From an uncultured Collinsella sp. (GTDB lineage Bacteria; Actinomycetota; Coriobacteriia; Coriobacteriales; Coriobacteriaceae): 64,000 nucleotides of DNA. The stretch lies in the NCBI GenBank assembly GCA_900541055.1, contig UQHZ01000006.1, positions 73,079 through 137,078 on the forward strand, given 5' to 3'. The position numbers were made by a program, and so were the translations under genes. The notes under the pieces were generated by a model. The model ran no database searches. It was not told the origin of the DNA and saw only the letters and a program-made list of their open reading frames with translations. Every line of letters begins with the position of its first letter. The stretch's first letter is position 1. Of the stretch, positions 1-14,798 are shown one piece after another.

Positions 1-33
1 TTCCGCAGCACACGGAGCAGCCAAGTCACCGCA

Positions 34-124
34 GGCCGGGGCGGGAGGGGCCGAGTTTCCTCCTGAGCGACTCTGCTTGCAGCCGGAGCGAAAGGGGGAA
101 ATCTCGGCCCCTCCCGCCCCGGCC
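34..124. repeat. Long hairpin after carB
   Basis: Two perfectly complementary 22-base arms (34-55 and 103-124, very GC-rich) enclose a 47-base core that adds a further imperfect TTTCC/GGAAA pairing. It lies just beyond the carB stop. There is no T-run, so it is not a standard intrinsic terminator, although it could stop or stabilise the carB mRNA 3' end. The plan, long arms around a core, recurs at other gene junctions in this window. Confidence 0.75.
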
Positions 125-135
125 GGCCAGGTCAA

Positions 136-3450
<3,315 letters not shown>

Positions 3451-3548
3451 GTTTAAAACCTCCTAGAGAGGCTGACTCAATGTTTTGGAAAAGTCAGCGA
3501 GGGTGCAGCTGGTGCATCAGGTTGCCGTGATGCGAGGGCGCGCTGGGC

Positions 3549-5054
3549 TTATGCCCGCGCGTCCGAAGCAGAGCGGCAAGATGATGTGCCAGATGCAGCC
3601 GCAGCGTCGACCGGTCCGCCGTTCGGTAGAACGGCGGAACCATCGTCGGCAAAGTTCCAGCCGGCAAGGCGGTCCTTCGCGGTATCGATGTCCAGGTAGT
3701 TCTCCTCGCCGTCCATGAGTCGCGTAAAGGCGGTAAAGAGATAGTGGGCATCGGTGGGGCCAGGCGAGGCCTCGGGGTGGTACTGGACCGAGAAGCACGG
3801 GGCGTCGAGCAGCTGGATGCCCTCGGCGGTGCCGTCGTTGAGGTTCACATGCGTCAGGCGAATGCGACCAAAGCGCTCGTTCATCACGACCGGCGCGATT
3901 CCGCGGCGCACCCAGGCGCGCAGATCTCCATCGGCCGCATGCTCGGTCTCGCCGCCCGAAAGCTCGGGGACAAGCTTGCCCAGACTGGGGAACAGCAGGC
4001 CAAAGCCGTGGTTTTGCGCGGTGATCTCCACGCGGCGGCTCACCAGGTTCATGACCGGCTGGTTGCCACCGCGGTGACCGAACTTAAGCTTTTCCATCTG
4101 GGCGCCGCAGGCCAGGCTGATCATCTGGTGACCAAGACAAATACCAAAGACCGGCACCTTGCCGATCAGCTGCTGCACCTGCTCGTAGGTCTCCACCACG
4201 GCGTCGGGGTCGCCGGGGCCATTGGACAAAAAGACACCGTCGGGATTCATGTCGAGCACCTCACTCGCGGGCGTATCCCACGGCACGACGGTAAGGTCGC
4301 AGCCGGCGCGGACCAGCCCCTCCAGAATACCGCGCTTCACACCGCAGTCGTAGGCGACCACCTTGTGACAGGCAGGAGCGGCAGCCGCAAGTGCAAAGTC
4401 ATGCGTGGCAGGCAGGTCGACGGCGGCAAAGGCGTGGGGCTCAGGGCAGCTCACGGTCTTGACCAGGTTCTCGCCTACCAGCGTGGGCGCTGCGGCCAGA
4501 CGCTCGGCAAGCTCGTCGACGTCGAAGATCTCGGTCGAGATAATGCCCATCTTGGAACCATTATCGCGCAGATGGCGCACCAGGGCGCGGGTATCGACAC
4601 CCTCGATAGCGACGATGCCGTGAGCGCGCAGGTACTCCGGCACGCTGACGGCCGAGCGCCAGTTAGAAGGCGTGGCGCACATGTCGCGAACGATCATGCC
4701 GCGCATGGCCGGAGCGCTCGCAGGGCGCACGGCGTCGCCGGGGAAGGCCGACTGGACGTCGGCCTCGTCGATACCGTAGTTGCCGATCTGCGGATAGGTC
4801 ATGGTTACGATTTGGCCGGCATAACTCGGGTCGGTCATGACCTCAAAGTAGCCCTCGAGCGAGGTGTTGAAGCAGACTTCGCCGGTCTCGGTGCCCTCGG
4901 CGCCGCATGCACGTCCATAAAAAATGGTCCCATCCTCAAGATACAGAATGCAGGGACCGCAGGTGCCCTTGCTGGTTTTGGCCAGCATACGCTGGCAAAG
5001 CTCGCTGGGCGCGAAGGTGCGGGCGGCAGCGCCCGCGGTATGGTTGTTCGCCAT
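3549..5054 (-). CDS. carA: Carbamoyl-phosphate synthase small (glutaminase) subunit
   Basis: Hydrolyses glutamine and passes ammonia to CarB. The N-terminal CPSase small-chain domain (ILYLEDGTIFYG near residue 40) is followed by a class I glutamine amidotransferase with GICLGHQ (nucleophile Cys near 302) and the catalytic His in YHPEASP (near 427). At 501 residues it is much longer than the usual 360-380; much of the excess is a tail of over 50 residues that looks low-complexity at its end. I chose the ATG at 5054 because AAGGAG sits 5 bases upstream; an in-frame ATG at 5075 would lie inside the regulatory leader. A PyrR-type RNA hairpin overlaps this ribosome binding site. Confidence 0.95.
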   Translation of the reverse strand: MANNHTAGAAARTFAPSELCQRMLAKTSKGTCGPCILYLEDGTIFYGRACGAEGTETGEVCFNTSLEGYFEVMTDPSYAGQIVTMTYPQIGNYGIDEADVQSAFPGDAVRPASAPAMRGMIVRDMCATPSNWRSAVSVPEYLRAHGIVAIEGVDTRALVRHLRDNGSKMGIISTEIFDVDELAERLAAAPTLVGENLVKTVSCPEPHAFAAVDLPATHDFALAAAAPACHKVVAYDCGVKRGILEGLVRAGCDLTVVPWDTPASEVLDMNPDGVFLSNGPGDPDAVVETYEQVQQLIGKVPVFGICLGHQMISLACGAQMEKLKFGHRGGNQPVMNLVSRRVEITAQNHGFGLLFPSLGKLVPELSGGETEHAADGDLRAWVRRGIAPVVMNERFGRIRLTHVNLNDGTAEGIQLLDAPCFSVQYHPEASPGPTDAHYLFTAFTRLMDGEENYLDIDTAKDRLAGWNFADDGSAVLPNGGPVDAAAASGTSSCRSASDARA

Positions 5055-5058
5055 AATT

Positions 5059-5094
5059 CTCCTTCCCGGTCTCACAGGACCGGCTTAAAGGTGT
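5059..5094 (-). promoter_or_regulatory. PyrR-binding-type RNA element over the carA RBS
   Basis: Read on the minus strand, the carA leader carries CCTTTAAG, then a stem of CCGGTC pairing with GACCGG around a CTGTGA loop, then GAAGG. This matches the known PyrR-binding loop of pyr mRNAs (CCUUUAA, GUCC, GAG-containing loop, AAGG). The 3' GAAGGAG is also the Shine-Dalgarno sequence, so bound protein would block ribosome entry, as in the translational repression described for mycobacterial pyr operons. pyrR itself is not in the window. Confidence 0.75.
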
Positions 5095-5209
5095 GTAGTT
5101 AGGCCTCGCGGTATTGTAACCGCAAGCATGCCTCATGGCGTTAATTTCATCGAAATGTTTACGAAATGATAATTATGACTTTCTATGCATAATGATTTTT
5201 CTGGGACGG

Positions 5210-5256
5210 GGATTAAAAAATCATCCCGCGCGGGCTTGTGGCTCACGCGGGATGAT
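5210..5256 (-). terminator. Terminator of the ABC exporter operon
   Basis: An 11-base stem ATCATCCCGCG/CGCGGGATGAT with a 15-base loop, followed on the minus strand by TTTTTT. It lies 10 bases beyond the stop of the membrane protein gene at 5266-6228. Confidence 0.85.
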
Positions 5257-5265
5257 GGCGTCTTA

Positions 5266-6228
5266 TTATTTCTTGTCCTGATCCAGCAGTTCGGACGGTG
5301 TGCGATCGGGCTTGCCGCCGCGGAAAATCTCGCGGCCATGCAGACGATGCTCCAGATCGCGCTCGGCCTTTTCCTCGTCAATCTTGGTCTGGCTCACCAC
5401 CGGGTCCTCAATCAACGACGACACCGAGTTCACCTGCTTCTGAATGCGCTCGGCGATGGTGTCATCCATACTCACGATGCGCATCTTCCAGTCGATACTC
5501 GTGGCGTTGGATGAGCTCTTGGTCCACACGAACGTCAAAATGGCGCTCTGGTGGCCGCGCGCGGGGAACATGCCAAAGAAGGAATCGTGCTGAATGTTGC
5601 TATCCTCGTCGATATAGGCGTGAACGTTATACACCACGCGGTCGATCTTATCGTTGAGCAACGCGTTGGTCGCAAGCGCCGCGGCCTGAATCTGCCCGTT
5701 GGACAACAGCTCGAGCTCGTTGGCAGAAGACGTGTCCAACACCGTCACCTCGACCGTGCCCGTGCGTTCATCGGCTTCATCGACGGTAAAGTCGAGCGGG
5801 AACTGCGTAAAGCCGTTGCCCCATTCAAGTCCACCCTTGAGCGCGGTCGAGACGGTATCGACCGAAACGCTCTCGGACAGGTTGGCGGTATTCAGACGGC
5901 GCATCACGCCGTAGCCGATCTGCATGCCCACGATCAGCACCAAAATACCGATGACCACGGCCATCGCGGTCTTCGTAATGGTATGGCTCACCTGCGAGCC
6001 CGAAGGATCGTCCTCGGACAGCGGGTCGATATGTTTTGCCTGGCTCGCGCGGTCCTCACTGCGCAGCTGCGCTAGCGCCGCTTTGTCACCGCGCTTGGCC
6101 GCAGCCTCCTTCTCACGCATGCGCTCGGTACGCTTTTTGGCGAGCGTGGGATCCAAGACGCCGGATGCATCGATTTCGGAGAATAACTCCGTCACTTCTT
6201 CCGGAGTCAAAGGGTTCTTGTCAGCCAT
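5266..6228 (-). CDS. Single-pass membrane protein, unknown function
   Basis: 320 residues. A charged, Ala/Lys-rich cytoplasmic N-terminus (1-80) is followed by one strong transmembrane segment (about 86-108) and a roughly 200-residue soluble domain. That domain carries a statement-like pattern of beta-rich segments and no cysteine pair or catalytic motif that I recognise. It starts 20 bases after the ABC exporter stop and precedes a strong terminator, so it is co-transcribed with the exporter and may work with it. I do not recognise a family. Confidence 0.8.
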   Translation of the reverse strand: MADKNPLTPEEVTELFSEIDASGVLDPTLAKKRTERMREKEAAAKRGDKAALAQLRSEDRASQAKHIDPLSEDDPSGSQVSHTITKTAMAVVIGILVLIVGMQIGYGVMRRLNTANLSESVSVDTVSTALKGGLEWGNGFTQFPLDFTVDEADERTGTVEVTVLDTSSANELELLSNGQIQAAALATNALLNDKIDRVVYNVHAYIDEDSNIQHDSFFGMFPARGHQSAILTFVWTKSSSNATSIDWKMRIVSMDDTIAERIQKQVNSVSSLIEDPVVSQTKIDEEKAERDLEHRLHGREIFRGGKPDRTPSELLDQDKK

Positions 6229-6247
6229 AAACTTCCTGTCATATCAA

Positions 6248-8020
6248 TCAGTCGAGCTCGTGCGCACGCGCACCTTCGAACTGCATTCGATAGTAACGGG
6301 CATAGGTGCCGCCACGGGCGAGAAGCTCCTCGTGCGTGCCACGCTCCACAACGCGACCATGCTCAACGGTCGCAATCTCATCGGCATGCTTAATGGTCGA
6401 AAGACGGTGGGCGATAATAATCGTGGTGCGGCCGCGTGCCAGCTCTTCGAGTGACTCCTGCACCGCCTCCTCGCTCTCGTTATCCAAAGCACTCGTCGCC
6501 TCGTCCAAAATCAGGATCTTGGGGTTCTTGAGAAACACGCGCGCGATGGCAACGCGCTGCTTCTGTCCGCCCGAAAGACGGCTGCCGCGCTCGCCCACCA
6601 CGGTGCCGTAGCCCTGCGGAAGCGACTCGATAAAGGCATCGATGTTGGCGCGACGGGCGGCCTCGGCGATCTCTTCTGCCGTGGCGCCCGGCTTGCCGTA
6701 GGCGATGTTCTCGCCAATCGTACCGTCAAATAGATAGACATCCTGCTGCACCAGGCCGATGGCGCGGCGCAGGCTCTGCTGCGTCACATCGCGCACGTCC
6801 TGACCGTCGATGCTAATGGATCCGGTAGCCACGTCATAAAAGCGCGGCAGCAGCGAACAGGTCGTGGACTTGCCGCCGCCCGAAGGGCCAACCAAAGCGA
6901 TGGTCTGCCCGGGCTTGATGGACAGGTCCATATGGTCGATAACGGGACGCTCGTCGGCATAGCCCTCGCCCAGCTCGACATCCTCGTAGTTAAAGCACAC
7001 GTCGTGATACTCCACGGCGCCGGCGGTCACCTGCAGATCCGTGGCGCCCGGCTTGTCCTGGATATCCGGCGCGGTCGAGAGCACCTCGTCCATACGCTTA
7101 AAGCCGGCAATAGCCTTCTGATACGTTTCGGCCGAATTGACGAGTGTCTCGAGCGGCGTGCAGAACAGCGAAATGTAGAGAGCGAAGGTTGCCATATCGA
7201 CCGCCTGCAGCTGACCCTGGGCAACGAGCCAACCACCCAGCAGCACCACGATCACATAGAGCACACCCGAGAGCAGGCCATACGTCGCGGTATAGACGCC
7301 CATGGCGTGATACATGTTCTCCTTGGACGAAAGGTAGCGATTGTTGGAGGCGCGGAACTTGAAGCGTTCGGTCTCTTCGTTGGCAAAGCTCTTGACTACG
7401 CGCATGCCCGCCAGCGAATCCTGCAGCTGCGCATTAATGCCGCTGATTTTTTTGCGGTTGTCGCTAAAGACCTCGCGCATGCGCATGTTCTGCCAAAACA
7501 TGATGACCGCAAACGCTGCCGTCACCACAGCCATGGCAAGCGCCAGCACCGGGGCGATGGTAAAGAGGATCACAAACGAGCCGATGATCTCGATGCCGCA
7601 GATGATGATCCACTCGGGCACGTGATGCGCCGCCTCGCAGATATCGAACAGGTCGTTGACCACGCGGCTCATCATGTCGCCCGAGCTGTTGCGGTCGAAG
7701 TACGCAAAGCTAAAGCGCTCATACTGGTCGAACAGGTCCTCGCGCATTTTGGACTCCATGCGCGCGCCCATCACGTGACCCCAATAGCTCACAAAGTAGC
7801 GGCAGGCGCAGCGGACGGCATACATCAGCACCAAGCCCACCGCGATCATGCCGAGCGCCTGCATAATGGCAGCCTGACCCTGAGTAAATAGCCCACCGGT
7901 CAAATTGCGCAGGATAATGGGGAACGCCAGGTCAATGGCGGCAAGCACCAGAGCACAAACAGTATCAGCAACAAAAAGCCCCATCTGGGGCTTGTAATAA
8001 GACAAAAACCTTCTAAACAT
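6248..8020 (-). CDS. ABC exporter half-transporter (permease fused to ATPase)
   Basis: 590 residues in the MsbA/LmrA-like layout: six membrane helices over about 1-310, then the nucleotide-binding domain. The ATPase shows Walker A GPSGGGKST (near 382), signature LSGGQKQR (near 480), Walker B ILILDEATSALD (near 503) and the switch His in IIAHRLST. Single half-transporters of this kind act as homodimers and export lipids, drugs or peptides; the substrate cannot be told from the sequence. GAGGA precedes the ATG. It forms a two-gene unit with the membrane protein downstream. Confidence 0.93.
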   Translation of the reverse strand: MFRRFLSYYKPQMGLFVADTVCALVLAAIDLAFPIILRNLTGGLFTQGQAAIMQALGMIAVGLVLMYAVRCACRYFVSYWGHVMGARMESKMREDLFDQYERFSFAYFDRNSSGDMMSRVVNDLFDICEAAHHVPEWIIICGIEIIGSFVILFTIAPVLALAMAVVTAAFAVIMFWQNMRMREVFSDNRKKISGINAQLQDSLAGMRVVKSFANEETERFKFRASNNRYLSSKENMYHAMGVYTATYGLLSGVLYVIVVLLGGWLVAQGQLQAVDMATFALYISLFCTPLETLVNSAETYQKAIAGFKRMDEVLSTAPDIQDKPGATDLQVTAGAVEYHDVCFNYEDVELGEGYADERPVIDHMDLSIKPGQTIALVGPSGGGKSTTCSLLPRFYDVATGSISIDGQDVRDVTQQSLRRAIGLVQQDVYLFDGTIGENIAYGKPGATAEEIAEAARRANIDAFIESLPQGYGTVVGERGSRLSGGQKQRVAIARVFLKNPKILILDEATSALDNESEEAVQESLEELARGRTTIIIAHRLSTIKHADEIATVEHGRVVERGTHEELLARGGTYARYYRMQFEGARAHELD

Positions 8021-8127
8021 GCAGTCCTCGGGGGTAAATAAATAGCGTGAGAAATCCGGTTGAACCGGTCAGGCTGAAAACAAAGCGTCCCAACAAGCAT
8101 AACGCCGATGTTCTGGCAGCGTCAGCG

Positions 8128-8226
8128 AAAACGTCCCTAAGCGAGCAAGGTGCCTTGAAAGAGGAGCGACGCGTACTTCGGTACGCGAGCGACGATTGAA
8201 AGGCAGATTGCCGCTTAGGGGCGTTT
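8128..8226. repeat. Hairpin with conserved 43-nt core, copy 1
   Basis: Arms at 8128-8156 and 8200-8226 pair with each other (AACGtCCCTAAGCG against CGCTTAGGGGCGTT, plus AAGGCA/TGCCTT). They enclose a core at 8157-8199 that starts GAAAGAGGAG, contains the hairpin GCGTACTTCGGTACGC and ends CGACGATTGA. The same core occurs at 26204-26246 with completely different arms. It sits between the NUDIX gene and the ABC exporter gene. Confidence 0.8.
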
Positions 8227-8242
8227 GCAGCGTCGGCTCGTT

Positions 8243-8267
8243 ACGCGGTTTGGTAAAACCGCGTAAC
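8243..8267 (-). terminator. Hairpin after the NUDIX gene
   Basis: TTACGCGGTTT and AAACCGCGTAA form a perfect 11-base stem immediately after the NUDIX stop codon. No T-run follows on the minus strand, so it may be a processing or stability hairpin rather than a true terminator. Confidence 0.45.
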
Positions 8268-8963
8268 CTAGAGATCGGCCCCACCCAAGCGGTGCGCGAT
8301 GCTGTCACAGGCAAGCGCGCCTACGACGGTCTTGGCGTCTTCGATCTTGCCGTCGAGCACGGCGTCAATCAGCTCGTGCAGCGGCACCAGGTCCACGTTG
8401 ACAAACTCGTCATCATCGGGGTTGGGCGCATCAAACTCGAGCTTGGTAGCCAAGTAGATGTGGATGATCTCATCGCAAAAACCGCAGGACGTGACAATCG
8501 ACGTCAAAAAGCGAATGCGACCGGCCCTAAAGCCCGTCTCCTCATGCAGTTCGCGCTTGGCGCAATCGAGCGGGTCCTCGCCCGGGTCGAGCTTGCCGGC
8601 GGGAATCTCGACCGTCACGCGGTCAATGGCGGTGCGGTACTGACGCACCAGTACGATCTTGCCGCTCTCGGTCAGTGCCACAACGGCCGCCGCACCCGGA
8701 TGGCGAACGATATCGCGGGCGCTGCGGTGACCGTTGGGCAGCTCAACCTCAAGACGGTGGACGTCGAGGATCTTGCCCTTCCAGGCGCACTCCTCCGAAA
8801 GAATCTTCTCGTGCAGCTCGGCATCGTGCGGGTCGTCATCACCCAGCACCAGCGCCGGCTCGTCAGCGACCTCGCCACCAGGCTCGCCCTCGGCGTGCCC
8901 ATACATGCGGCTGTCCTCTTCGACAATCTGCGCGTCCACGAGTTCTTCGTTCTTCTCGTCCAT
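8268..8963 (-). CDS. NUDIX hydrolase, ADP-ribose pyrophosphatase type
   Basis: 231 residues. The NUDIX box reads GEDPLDCAKRELHEETGF (about 125-145), with the metal-binding REXXEE helix intact, preceded by a beta-rich region with VALTESGKIVLVRQYR. This arrangement is typical of ADP-ribose or sugar-nucleotide pyrophosphatases (NudF-like). The first 70 residues are an acidic extension without clear homology. AGAGGA lies 9 bases before the ATG at 8963; an upstream ATG at 8972 has no spacing from the RBS. It begins 21 bases after purD and is probably co-transcribed with it. Confidence 0.88.
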   Translation of the reverse strand: MDEKNEELVDAQIVEEDSRMYGHAEGEPGGEVADEPALVLGDDDPHDAELHEKILSEECAWKGKILDVHRLEVELPNGHRSARDIVRHPGAAAVVALTESGKIVLVRQYRTAIDRVTVEIPAGKLDPGEDPLDCAKRELHEETGFRAGRIRFLTSIVTSCGFCDEIIHIYLATKLEFDAPNPDDDEFVNVDLVPLHELIDAVLDGKIEDAKTVVGALACDSIAHRLGGADL

Positions 8964-8984
8964 CCGTCTCATTCCTCTCGGATT

Positions 8985-10289
<1,305 letters not shown>

Positions 10290-10327
10290 GGGTGCCTCCT
10301 CTATGGATGAATGGCCCGCTCCGCGCG

Positions 10328-10387
10328 AGCCCTTTGCAAGCAAATATACCCCTCGGCCGCCCGTCCGGGCTGCAAAGGGGTATATCG
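10328..10387 (-). terminator. Probable purA terminator hairpin
   Basis: ATATACCCCT and AGGGGTATAT pair around a GC-rich loop that contains its own CCCG/CGGG pairing, between the purA stop and the purD start. The tract that follows is only modestly T-rich, so purA and purD could still be partly co-transcribed. Confidence 0.5.
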
Positions 10388-10407
10388 CAATAACCAAATA
10401 GTCCCGA

Positions 10408-11694
<1,287 letters not shown>

Positions 11695-11787
11695 GTTTAC
11701 TCCTTACATTCATGGACTGTCTACGCGCCACGCCGGCACGCAGAAGCACAAAACATTCCCAGTATACCCGTGCAACGGGCGCCTGTC

Positions 11788-13179
11788 CTACTCCTCGGCA
11801 TGTGCCCCATCAAGCTCATAGAACTTGGTGGATGCCGGCAGGAACATCAGATCGACGTCGCCGATCGGGCCCGAACGGTTCTTGGCCACGACGATACGCG
11901 TAACGCCCTCGTCGGGTCGATCGTCGCGCGAGGCCTCGGCCTCGTCGGCGGAGCGGTCCAAGAACATAACGATATCGGCGTCCTGCTCGATGGAGCCCGA
12001 TTCACGAAGGTCGGAAAGCTGTGGGCGCTTGCCGGTACGGGATTCGACCTGACGTGACAGCTGCGACAACGCGATGAGCGGAATCTTGAGCTCCTTGGCC
12101 ATGATCTTCAGACCACGCGACATCTCCGAAACCTCGACGGTACGGCTCTCGGAGCGGCGTCCCGGCGGAGGACTCACCAGCTGCAGGTAGTCCAGGATGA
12201 TGATGGCTTTCTCCTTGTTATGGAGCATACGGCGGCTCTTGGCGCGAATCTCGGTCACTGTGGTGCCGGGCGTATCGTCAATCAGAATATCCAGCTTGGA
12301 CAAGGTCTGCGTGGCCTCGTTGATATTGGCCCACTGCTCGGGGCTAATGCGGCCCATGCGGAAATCACTGATCGAGATCATGGCATAGGCGCAAATCAGA
12401 CGCTGGGCAATTTCCTTGCCCGACATCTCCAGCGAGAAGAAGCCGACGGTATAACCAGCAGCGGCAGCGTTGAGCGCCAGATTCAGAGCGAACGACGTCT
12501 TACCCACGGCAGGACGGGCACCGATGATGATGAGCTGGCCTTCGCGAAAACCCATGAGCATGCGGTCGAGCGACGGGAAGCCCGTGGGCACGCCCGCAGC
12601 CTGGCCACCGGCCTGGCACACTTCCTCGGCCTCGTTATAGGCCTCGACCATAAACTCGGTCAGCGTCTTGTAGCTCGACTTGACCTCGCGTGCCGTGACC
12701 TTGAGCAGCTTGCTCTCGGCCAGCTCGACAACCTCTTTGGTGTCGGTGGGGGCGTTATATGCCAGTGCGTTGATCTCGTTGGTGGCGCCGATCAGCTCGC
12801 GCAGCATCGAATCGCGGCGAACGATGGCGGCATGGTGCTGCCAGTTGACGAGCGACAGGGTCTGACCCATCAGCTCCAAAATGTACGCCTCGCCGCCCAC
12901 GGCATCGAGCTTGTTGATGCTTCGCAGGTAATCGATCAGCGAGATGGAGTCGATGGGAATGCGGCTGTTGTACATATCGACCATCGCGGTATAGATGGTC
13001 TTATGAATGGGCCGGTAGAAGTCATCGGGCTGCAGCTCGACCTGGGCCTCCTCGACCACCTCGGGCGATAGCAGCATAGCGGCCAGTACGTTGGCCTCTG
13101 CATCTTGGTTTTGGGGAAGACCAAACTTTGAGCCGCGGTCCTCAACCGTCAGCCCGGTCTCCCTATCGTCATATGCCAT
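11788..13179 (-). CDS. dnaB: Replicative DNA helicase
   Basis: Hexameric 5'-3' helicase that unwinds DNA ahead of the replisome. 463 residues: N-terminal primase-interaction domain (LPQNQDAEANVLAAMLLSPE near 20), then a RecA-like motor with Walker A GARPAVGKTSF (near 220), the H4 loop region and DLRESGSIEQDADIV near 400. No intein is present. The ATG at 13179 is preceded by GAGG; an alternative ATG lies at 13191. It follows the rpsF-ssb-rpsR-rplI group in the same direction after a terminator. Confidence 0.95.
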   Translation of the reverse strand: MAYDDRETGLTVEDRGSKFGLPQNQDAEANVLAAMLLSPEVVEEAQVELQPDDFYRPIHKTIYTAMVDMYNSRIPIDSISLIDYLRSINKLDAVGGEAYILELMGQTLSLVNWQHHAAIVRRDSMLRELIGATNEINALAYNAPTDTKEVVELAESKLLKVTAREVKSSYKTLTEFMVEAYNEAEEVCQAGGQAAGVPTGFPSLDRMLMGFREGQLIIIGARPAVGKTSFALNLALNAAAAGYTVGFFSLEMSGKEIAQRLICAYAMISISDFRMGRISPEQWANINEATQTLSKLDILIDDTPGTTVTEIRAKSRRMLHNKEKAIIILDYLQLVSPPPGRRSESRTVEVSEMSRGLKIMAKELKIPLIALSQLSRQVESRTGKRPQLSDLRESGSIEQDADIVMFLDRSADEAEASRDDRPDEGVTRIVVAKNRSGPIGDVDLMFLPASTKFYELDGAHAEE

Positions 13180-13330
13180 GAGCATCCTCATTCATATTGC
13201 TTGCGAGCATCCATAGTATCAGCCATGGTCCCAAAACGCGCCGCGCGCCGCCAATCATCACCGAACCAAACGGATGAACGGTCCTGTATATAGGACTTCG
13301 GCGCAACGTTCGCCATGACACTCACTCAGC

Positions 13331-13380
13331 GCAAAAAACAAAAGGGCGCCCTGGTTTCCCAGAGCGCCCTTCTTAGAACA
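13331..13380 (-). terminator. Terminator of rpsF-ssb-rpsR-rplI
   Basis: AAGGGCGCTCTGG and CCAGGGCGCCCTT form a stem with a short AAA loop, followed on the minus strand by TTTGTTTTTT. It separates rplI from dnaB. Confidence 0.88.
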
Positions 13381-13403
13381 AGATTGTTGCGTTGCAGCAA
13401 ATG

Positions 13404-13943
13404 CTACTCGGCAGCAGCCTCAGTCTCGACCTCGGCGGTCTCGGCCTCGGCGACCTCAGCGGCCTCCTCGACCTCAGCCTCGGCAGCGAGCTCCTCGGCG
13501 GTAACGCCGACGAGAACGACAACCTCGGCCTTGATCTCGCGGTACAGCGAGATGGCAACGGTGTGGGCACCGGCAACCTTGATGGGCTTACCGAGCTCGA
13601 CGCGCTTGCGGTCGATGTCCATACCGAGCTGAGCCTTGATGGCGTCAGCGATCATAGCGGCGGTAACGGAGCCAAAGAGGATGCCCTCGTCGCCGACCTT
13701 GACGTCAACGGTGACCGTCTTGCCCTCGAAGGCAGCCTTGGTCTCGTTGGCGGTAGCCAGACGGACGGCCTCGCGCTTGGCGATGTTGTTGCGACGCTCG
13801 TCAAGCTGCTTGAGGTTGCCCTTGGTGGCGGCAACAGCGAGCTTCTTGGGGAACAGGAAGTTCTCAGCGTAACCCTGAGCGACCTCTACGACGTCACCCT
13901 CGCCGCCCTTGCCCTTGATCTCATCGAGAAGAATAACCTTCAT
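13404..13943 (-). CDS. rplI: Ribosomal protein L9
   Basis: Large-subunit protein that binds 23S rRNA. Residues 1-45 are the classical L9 N-domain (MKVILLDEIKGKGGEGDVVEVAQGY) and the C-domain runs to about 148. The protein then carries about 30 extra residues of almost pure Ala/Glu/Val, ending EAAAE, which most L9 proteins lack. GGGAG lies 8 bases before the ATG. Last gene of the rpsF-ssb-rpsR-rplI group. Confidence 0.96.
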   Translation of the reverse strand: MKVILLDEIKGKGGEGDVVEVAQGYAENFLFPKKLAVAATKGNLKQLDERRNNIAKREAVRLATANETKAAFEGKTVTVDVKVGDEGILFGSVTAAMIADAIKAQLGMDIDRKRVELGKPIKVAGAHTVAISLYREIKAEVVVLVGVTAEELAAEAEVEEAAEVAEAETAEVETEAAAE

Positions 13944-13958
13944 GATGCGTCTCCCTTC

Positions 13959-14225
13959 TTAGCCGCGGTCGCGGTTGCCACGAGAGGAAACCACGGGGAC
14001 GGTGTACGGCAGGAGAGCCATCTCGCGGGCGCGCTTGATGGCGTTGGCGATGTCATGCTGATGCTGCGTGCAAGCGCCAGTGACGCGACGGGGCTTGATC
14101 TTGCCACGGTCGGTCATGTACTTACGGAGAAGCTGAGTGTCCTTATAGTCGATGAACTCAGTGTTCTCCTTGCAGAACTGGCAGTACTTACGACGCGGCT
14201 GACGTGCAGAAAAATCATTAGCCAT
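13959..14225 (-). CDS. rpsR: Ribosomal protein S18
   Basis: Small-subunit protein that pairs with S6. 88 residues with the conserved GKIKPRRVTGACTQHQ core. It is the zinc-binding (C+) form: YCQFC near residue 14 and a further Cys in TGAC. The ATG at 14225 has AAAGG upstream; the open frame before it is not S18-like. Lies between ssb and rplI, as in many bacteria. Confidence 0.96.
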   Translation of the reverse strand: MANDFSARQPRRKYCQFCKENTEFIDYKDTQLLRKYMTDRGKIKPRRVTGACTQHQHDIANAIKRAREMALLPYTVPVVSSRGNRDRG

Positions 14226-14297
14226 GTCAAAATACCTTTCGTTTGGCAACTTCGGCGAACCGAAGCCGCCTCTCACTCAAAAATAGGTGAACAACCC

Positions 14298-14750
14298 TTA
14301 GAACGGGATGTCCTCATCGTAGACGTCGACCGCGGGCGGCGTAGCCACCGGTGCGGCAGGACGTGCTGCGGGCGCGGGAGCTGCGGGGGCGTAACCGCCC
14401 TGATCGTAGCCACCCTGGCCACCACGGGAGCTCATAAACTCGATCTCATCGACGATGACCTCAAGCTTGCTCCGGCGCTGGCCGTCGCGCTCCCAAGAGC
14501 TGTAGCGCAGCTTGCCCTCGATCGCGACCTTGTTTCCCTTTGCCAGGAAACGGCTCACGGCCTCGGCGCGGGTGCCAAACATGGTGCAGTCGACAAAGTT
14601 GGGATAGTCCTCCCACTCGCCAGTCTGCGCGTTGCGGCGACGATCGTTCACGGCGACGCCAAAGGACAGAACCTGGGTTCCGCCGGCGGTGGCGCGCAGC
14701 TCGGGATCGCGGGTGAGGTTACCGGTGATGTTCACTCGATTGATGCTCAT
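14298..14750 (-). CDS. ssb: Single-stranded DNA-binding protein
   Basis: Coats single-stranded DNA during replication and repair. 150 residues: OB-fold at 1-107 (MSINRVNITGNLTRDPELR), a Gly/Gln then Pro/Ala-rich linker at about 108-140, and the acidic C-terminal tip DEDIPF that recruits partner proteins. Between rpsF and rpsR. GAGGAAG precedes the ATG. Confidence 0.97.
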   Translation of the reverse strand: MSINRVNITGNLTRDPELRATAGGTQVLSFGVAVNDRRRNAQTGEWEDYPNFVDCTMFGTRAEAVSRFLAKGNKVAIEGKLRYSSWERDGQRRSKLEVIVDEIEFMSSRGGQGGYDQGGYAPAAPAPAARPAAPVATPPAVDVYDEDIPF

Positions 14751-14798
14751 AACTCACTACTTCCTCTTGGGGCACAAGCCCAGTCCAAAACGACAGTC

